A stretch of DNA of 64,000 bases from a virus, in the IMG/VR virus record IMGVR_UViG_3300028840_005911, positions 124,001 through 188,000 of that record; one strand, written 5' to 3'. The position numbers and the translations under genes are program-made. Below, in pieces: positions 59,469 to 64,000 of this stretch (its first letter is position 1; every line of letters starts with the position of its first letter). A model generated the notes under the pieces. That model made no database searches. It was not told where the DNA came from and saw only the letters and a list, made by a program, of their open reading frames with translations.

Positions 59469-60560
59469 ATGTACGTAGCAGACGAGATCGCAACCAACTA
59501 CCTCAAGCGGGTAAGGATCAAAGAGGGTTTTATTGCCGCCGCCTGCCCGTTCCACAAGGAAGGTAACGAGAAGCACCCCTCTTTCTGGATCAACAGAGAG
59601 ACCGGGAAGTGGGGGTGCTTCGCCTGTCCTGCTGGTAGCAATGATCTGAAGGAGCTTCTCAGGCTCCTCGGTCACTCCAGCAAGAAGCTCGACAAGGCCC
59701 TTGAGGAACTGGCCAAGGAGGCTAAACAGAACAAAGAACTACGGGAGGCAGAGCAGAGAAGACAAGCAAGGAAGAAGTTTCGAGGAGAGTACATCTTGCC
59801 AGAGTCCCTTCTGGGGGTATACGACTGGTGTCCCGAAGAGCTATTGGACGAGGGTTTTGAGGAGAGCGTCCTCATCGACCACGACATAGGCTACGACAAG
59901 ACACTTGGGCGTATTACCTTCCCCATCCGGGACATCTACGGCAATTTGATTGGGATATCCGGTCGGAACCCGGACGGGATACTCCCAAAGTACAAGGTCT
60001 ATTCGGGTAGAAAGGTGAGCGACGACGGAAAGATAGAATACAACGAACTTGGGGAGCATTTCCCCGACTACTCAAGCACAAACATACGAGATCACCTCTG
60101 GAGAGGACAACATGTCTTCCACAAGCTGGTCAGTGGGGAGGATGAGCAACTCATCATCGTAGAGGGCTACAAGGCCGCGATGTGGCTCGTCCAACACGGA
60201 TGGGAGAACACAGTCGCACTGATGGGTGCCCGCATGTCCAAGACCCAAGAACGGCTCATCAGGTACATGAGTACCGAGACGTGGGTGTTCCTGGACAACA
60301 ACGAGGCCGGGTTGACTGGGGCCAAGAAGGTTTGCAACAGCCTGGCCCAAAGCACATTCCCGGTATACCTGTGCAGCTACCCGGACTACTGTGATGAGTA
60401 TGCCCAACCAGACGATCTTGAGGAAGACGAGCTCGAAGAAACGCTGTCATCAGCGCGAATCATTGGAGGATTCAACAGATGGAAACTAACTGGAACGACC
60501 TCAAGCCGGTACGAGACAAAGAGAAAGCGAACAGGAGGGCGGGCTCCGGGGCACGGATGA
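59469..60560 (+). CDS. DnaG-like primase (363 aa)
   Basis: Makes RNA primers. The zinc module is CPFHKEGNEKHPSFW with CFAC (C26, H29, C50, C53), the CHC2 form. The TOPRIM core has LIIVEGYKAAMW with its Glu near 225, and VFLDNNEAGLTG near 273-284, where the usual DxD is DNN. An RNA polymerase-like segment lies between them (IGYDKTLGRITFPIRD). The protein is short, without the C-terminal helicase-binding domain of bacterial DnaG. It follows the helicase gene by three bases. Confidence 0.9.
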   Translation: MYVADEIATNYLKRVRIKEGFIAAACPFHKEGNEKHPSFWINRETGKWGCFACPAGSNDLKELLRLLGHSSKKLDKALEELAKEAKQNKELREAEQRRQARKKFRGEYILPESLLGVYDWCPEELLDEGFEESVLIDHDIGYDKTLGRITFPIRDIYGNLIGISGRNPDGILPKYKVYSGRKVSDDGKIEYNELGEHFPDYSSTNIRDHLWRGQHVFHKLVSGEDEQLIIVEGYKAAMWLVQHGWENTVALMGARMSKTQERLIRYMSTETWVFLDNNEAGLTGAKKVCNSLAQSTFPVYLCSYPDYCDEYAQPDDLEEDELEETLSSARIIGGFNRWKLTGTTSSRYETKRKRTGGRAPGHG

Positions 60561-61648
60561 GATATCTCTGGCGCATGGACGGAGTCAAGACACGGGTACG
60601 CTTCCAGAAACCCGAGACCCCGTACATCAGTCCGGAGGGCGGTGGCGAACACCCGTTCAGGATTGGCCGGCGGCGCTTCCTGAAGAACTTCGGCAAGAAC
60701 GGCATCTTCATGGAGTGTGGGTACGACAAGTGCGTGCCGGATGCCCTGGGTAACCCTCAGGAGTTCGACCTCGTGGATGTAGACCCCGACCCGGACATGA
60801 TCAAGTCCGAATGCCAGCCCTACATCGCCGTCGCGGGGTGGATCGAAGAGTGGTACCACATCACCGAGATAGAGAGGAAGGACAAGACCGGGACGTTCAA
60901 GACCAGGGTCCGGTGCGAAGGACACGGGTGTAAGTACTGCAAGAACGATGACCTGCGGGTCTTCGGGAAGAAGTTCTACACCACCTTCACCATCGACCAG
61001 TGGTGGGCAGTGTTCCGTCCCCTCGACAACCGGGCACACACCATCGACCGCACTGGACATGACCTCCTCCTGTACGACTACCGGTGCAGGGAGTGCGAGG
61101 AGCTCCTCGTGGACTTCCTCGGTAGCTGTCCACAGTGTGGTGAGGAGACCGTCTCTGTCGACATCGAGGCCGAGGAAGCCATGTGCGATGAGTGCCAGTT
61201 CACGTGGTCCATCCATCCTGACGAGAACCCGAATATCCTGGAAGCGATCGACCAGGATATGAAGTGCCCCAGTTGCGGGCACGTCGCGATGCCGAAGCCC
61301 TGCTACGAGTTCGCCGATGAGTCCGTGGCCGGTGAACCGGACCCCTGCGACCTGTTCGACATCCAGATCGCCATGCACAAGGGTGATGACAAGAAGATCG
61401 TCATCGACGGATGGGACGTCGCGGACCCGAATCCCAAGCTGTTCGATCCCAAGTTCCAGGGAGGAGACGAAGCAGGCGAGAAGATCGCAGAGAGGAACAA
61501 GGTCCCTCTCGACCTCGACGAGCTCCTCCAGGCAGATCCCCCTGCCGTACAGGCAAAGATCCTCGGGAAGCGGAACCCCTTCGATAGCGGAGGTGACAAC
61601 AGAACCCGCCGCTACCAGAGGCCCAAAACCGAGGAAGACGACGAGTAA
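60557..61648 (+). CDS. candidate ssDNA-binding protein with zinc ribbons (363 aa)
   Basis: Zinc pairs occur at CEGHGCKYCK near 115-125, CRECEE, CPQCGEE, CDEC and CPSCGH (about 175-245). The N-terminal region is basic and beta-rich and the C-terminus is acidic (KTEEDDE), as in ssDNA-binding proteins that recruit partners by an acidic tail. It is encoded between primase and polymerase, where an SSB or recombination mediator is expected. The ATG at 60557 forms an ATGA overlap with the primase stop. An ATG at 60479 with GGAGG would add 26 residues but overlap by 82 bases. SSB role inferred. Confidence 0.6.
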   Translation: MRYLWRMDGVKTRVRFQKPETPYISPEGGGEHPFRIGRRRFLKNFGKNGIFMECGYDKCVPDALGNPQEFDLVDVDPDPDMIKSECQPYIAVAGWIEEWYHITEIERKDKTGTFKTRVRCEGHGCKYCKNDDLRVFGKKFYTTFTIDQWWAVFRPLDNRAHTIDRTGHDLLLYDYRCRECEELLVDFLGSCPQCGEETVSVDIEAEEAMCDECQFTWSIHPDENPNILEAIDQDMKCPSCGHVAMPKPCYEFADESVAGEPDPCDLFDIQIAMHKGDDKKIVIDGWDVADPNPKLFDPKFQGGDEAGEKIAERNKVPLDLDELLQADPPAVQAKILGKRNPFDSGGDNRTRRYQRPKTEEDDE

Positions 61649-61659
61649 CATCTAACCCG

Positions 61660-61689
61660 GAGGGGTGGGGCATTCGTGTCCCACCCCTC
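61660..61689 (+). repeat. 10-bp hairpin before the DNA polymerase gene
   Basis: GAGGGGTGGG (61660-61669) and CCCACCCCTC (61680-61689) pair perfectly around a 10-base loop. It lies 13 bases before the GTG start of the polymerase and just upstream of its GAGGTGA site. No T-run follows. It could be an attenuator or an mRNA-processing site that sets the polymerase level below that of the upstream genes. Confidence 0.6.
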
Positions 61690-61702
61690 ACTGAGGTGAT
61701 AC

Positions 61703-63748
61703 GTGGCCCAACGATTCATGCTGGACCTGCCGAAACCACAGTACGCAGAGACAGACAAGGAAGCACTGCAGCTTCTCAAAAGATGCTTGAAGCTGACGAA
61801 GACTCAGCCCAATGACCCCTTCGGGTTTGACACCGAGACTCACGCCAAGAAGCTGCCGTTCAAAGTTGGGGCACGTTTCCCAATCGACCACATCACAGAC
61901 ACCATCACCTTCTGGTCCATAGCGTTCAAGGTCGGAAGCATCGAGGAAAGGTGGTGTCTTCAGCAGAAACACTTCGTGATGTTCTCCCCACTCCTGGAAA
62001 ACCCAGAGACCACCCTGGCCATCTGGAATGCGAAGTTTGATACTCACATATCATGGAACAGCGGGTTGAACATCCTGAACTGCAAGGTCATCGATGTACT
62101 CATCATGGCCAACTATTACGACGAAAACTATCAGGGTCGTCTCGGATTGAAGGAATCCGCCAAACGTTGGCTGGGCCTTCAAATGGTAACCTTCAAGGAT
62201 CTCTTCAAAGGCGTCGTCGGACCTGACGGCAAACCTGTGAAGGAATACGAGACGCCCCTGTTCGACCTACCTCTCGACCGGGTCGTAGACTACGCATCGG
62301 ATGACGCTTATGCACACCTGATGCTCTACTACTTCCTTCGGGACGAGCTAGAAAGGATACCCCTGAACCCCGACCTTCCTCACGACAGAACCTTGTGGGA
62401 TCTGTTCCAAGAGGTAGAGATCGATATGACCGAAACCTTGTGGAAGATGGAGCGCCGGGGCATGCCTGCCGACAGGGAGCACATCGAGACCATCATCCCG
62501 AAGTTGGAAAAGGAGATCCTCAAGGTCGAGACCGACATCAACAGGGAGGCCGGGAAGCCGACAAACATCAACTCTCCGAAACAGTTGCAGGCCCTGTTCT
62601 TCGGTCCCAAGAAAGAAGGCGGTATGGGTCTCGAGCCTCTCAAAAGGAGCAAGAAGACAGAGGCCCCGTCCTGTGATGAGGAGGTCTTGGATAAGCTGGC
62701 AACCAACCACGGCATAGAAGTAGCCAGGATGATCATCCGAGCTCGGAAGCTCAAGAAGGTTCAGGGAACCTATGCAAACCCGCTGCTAAACATGGTCGAC
62801 TACTTCCCAGACGGGAGGATTCATCCATCGTTCAATCAGTACGGGGCCAGGACAGGACGTTTCTCAACGACTGGTCCAAACTCGCAAAATTTCCCCCGGC
62901 CCGACACGGACGAGTGGAAGATTCGAGATATCTTCGTAGCCGGTCCAGGGAAGGTGTTGATAGTCATCGACTATGGACAGCTCGAGATGAGGATCACCGC
63001 CGACAGAACCAAGGACAAGAACATGCTGCAGGCCATCCTGAAAGGCGAAGACCTGCACTGTAGGACCGTAGCCTTGGCATGGCCCGGTGTCGAGTATGAG
63101 GATGTGGTGGCTGCCAAGAAAGCAGAGGACCCAACGGATGACCAGAAGGAGCTAAAGGCTCTTCGTCAGCGCGCCAAGACAACGGGGTTCGGTATCATCT
63201 ACGGCATCGGACCCCCGGGCCTCAGCAAGCAGCTTGGCATCCCATTCGAGGAGGCCAAGGATCTCATCAACCTGTACCTCAAGAAGGCATACCCGGGCGT
63301 CAATGATTACATCAAGTACGTACATGCCCTCTGTGCGGAGAACAGGGCCCCAGACGTGCTGGTAGACCCGGAGAGGCAGAAAAGGTTCGTGACGACCATC
63401 CTCGGGCGTCGTAGGCGCCTTCCTGACATCGTCCACCACAACCGCGACTTCCGTGGAGCGGCCGAACGTGAGTCATTCAATGCCATCGTTCAAGGCTCGG
63501 CGTCTGACATCACCAAGTGCGCCATGCTCAGGATTGACTACAGCCCGCTCCTGATTGACCGGAACGTCCAGATTCTGAACCAGATCCACGACGAGATTGT
63601 CATGGAAGTCCCAGAGGAGCACGCTGAAGAGGTGCTCCCGGTCATCGAGCACATGATGATCAACCCCTTCGGAGATGGTGAGGAGGTCTTGGAGGTTCCG
63701 CTTACGGTGGACGCCAAGATCGTTGACAGGTGGTCGGAGGCCAAGTAG
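61703..63748 (+). CDS. family A DNA polymerase with 3'-5' exonuclease (681 aa)
   Basis: Replicative polymerase of the PolA/T7 type. Exo I is FGFDTETHAK (D43, E45), Exo II AIWNAKFDTHISW, Exo III YASDDAYAHLML. Polymerase motif A is VIDYGQLEMRI (D423), motif B KTTGFGIIYGIG with Phe at the nucleotide-selection position, and motif C QIHDEIVMEV (D630). The protein has no 5' nuclease domain. The start is GTG 61703, preceded by GAGGTGA. The exonuclease keeps its acidic residues, so it should be proofreading. It lies last among the recognised replication genes. Confidence 0.97.
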   Translation: MAQRFMLDLPKPQYAETDKEALQLLKRCLKLTKTQPNDPFGFDTETHAKKLPFKVGARFPIDHITDTITFWSIAFKVGSIEERWCLQQKHFVMFSPLLENPETTLAIWNAKFDTHISWNSGLNILNCKVIDVLIMANYYDENYQGRLGLKESAKRWLGLQMVTFKDLFKGVVGPDGKPVKEYETPLFDLPLDRVVDYASDDAYAHLMLYYFLRDELERIPLNPDLPHDRTLWDLFQEVEIDMTETLWKMERRGMPADREHIETIIPKLEKEILKVETDINREAGKPTNINSPKQLQALFFGPKKEGGMGLEPLKRSKKTEAPSCDEEVLDKLATNHGIEVARMIIRARKLKKVQGTYANPLLNMVDYFPDGRIHPSFNQYGARTGRFSTTGPNSQNFPRPDTDEWKIRDIFVAGPGKVLIVIDYGQLEMRITADRTKDKNMLQAILKGEDLHCRTVALAWPGVEYEDVVAAKKAEDPTDDQKELKALRQRAKTTGFGIIYGIGPPGLSKQLGIPFEEAKDLINLYLKKAYPGVNDYIKYVHALCAENRAPDVLVDPERQKRFVTTILGRRRRLPDIVHHNRDFRGAAERESFNAIVQGSASDITKCAMLRIDYSPLLIDRNVQILNQIHDEIVMEVPEEHAEEVLPVIEHMMINPFGDGEEVLEVPLTVDAKIVDRWSEAK

Positions 63749-63771
63749 GTTAATCGAAACCGGGACGTTGT

Positions 63772-64000
63772 ATGAATCTCAATGAAGTAGCCAAAATTGT
63801 CTCTTTCAGAACCGGGATGGACCGCGACGTCCTTACCAGCCTTCTCCCCGAGATAGTCGATGTCATCGTGACCGCCCTCCAAGCTGGTCACGAGGTAAAG
63901 ATACGTAGGCTCGGGACATTCACGTGGAAGCTCAACAAACCCACCAGGAGAAGGCACCCGACTACCAAAGAGCTCGTCAACATACCGGGAGGCTACACCA
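63772..64000 (+). CDS. HU/IHF-like DNA-bending protein (partial)
   Basis: Seventy-six codons are present, starting MNLNEVAKIVSFRTGMDRDV. The middle part VTALQAGHEVKIRRLGTFTW and the following KLNKPTRRRHPTTKELVNIP match the HU/IHF dimer core and the start of its DNA-binding arm, including the conserved RxxP and TxE positions. The gene runs off the window end, so the last part of the arm and the final helix are missing. It may compact phage DNA or assist initiation of replication. Confidence 0.88.
   Translation, partial: MNLNEVAKIVSFRTGMDRDVLTSLLPEIVDVIVTALQAGHEVKIRRLGTFTWKLNKPTRRRHPTTKELVNIPGGYT

Noticed and set aside
60386-61651. Minus-strand reading frame of 421 codons
   Set aside because: Antisense to the primase end and the zinc-ribbon gene in the replication operon; no recognisable domain.
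1-64000. tRNA genes and CRISPR arrays
   Set aside because: I saw no cloverleaf-like segments with a T-loop GGTTCGAATC signature and no regularly spaced direct repeats; a tRNAscan-SE or CRISPR search would be needed to exclude weak cases.

Overview
This window is a 64 kb piece of a large tailed-phage genome, almost certainly a contractile-tail (myovirus-type) phage or a provirus of one. It has a terminase large subunit, portal, prohead protease, capsid gene, long tail sheath, a putative tail tube and a baseplate spike. There are no ribosomal, metabolic or tRNA genes. Strong AAGGAGG-type ribosome sites and bacterial-type promoter hexamers point to a bacterial host, but I cannot name the host or a close relative.

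Layout. Positions 1-6613 (minus strand) hold an accessory operon: a DinG/XPD-like helicase running off the left edge, a RelA/SpoT-type HD hydrolase, a DUF932-like protein, a ParB-like protein and a DnaJ-type zinc protein. Positions 7167-53074 (minus strand) are the late virion block, read right to left. It runs from head or neck proteins and an intein-containing portal, through a 2063-residue single-chain beta-beta' RNA polymerase, a spike, and an ATP-dependent DNA ligase with a LigD-type phosphoesterase domain, to the terminase. It continues with the protease fused to a pyrophosphatase-like domain, scaffold-like proteins, the major capsid protein, neck proteins, the sheath and an intron-split tube gene. 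Short plus-strand islands interrupt it: 6706-7026, 29889-30236, 32071-33094 (with RNase HII) and 46163-47007. Positions 53201-64000 (plus strand) form the replication operon: a Cys-rich protein, an XRE regulator with a palindromic operator, an XPB-like helicase, a family 4 uracil-DNA glycosylase, a DnaB-like helicase, a DnaG-like primase, a candidate ssDNA-binding protein, a family A DNA polymerase and a truncated HU-like protein at the edge.

Selfish elements are concentrated in conserved late genes: a LAGLIDADG intein in the portal, a 239-nt group I intron in the tube gene with an HNH nuclease gene just upstream, and a second HNH gene after the sheath whose ribosome site lies in the loop of a perfect hairpin.

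The most unusual points are four. First, the phage carries its own fused multisubunit-type RNA polymerase inside the structural block, so it may be packaged in the virion. Second, a short motif of the type [FY]-x-[DE]-E-L-x-x-I-x-K-x-A recurs in at least eight otherwise unrelated late proteins, including the C-terminus of the ligase; it looks like a capsid-targeting or processing tag. Third, a DNA-end repair ligase sits among virion genes. Fourth, the intron and HNH gene are arranged as expected for collaborative homing. Together they suggest, as inference, a set of enzymes packaged with the DNA and ejected into the host.
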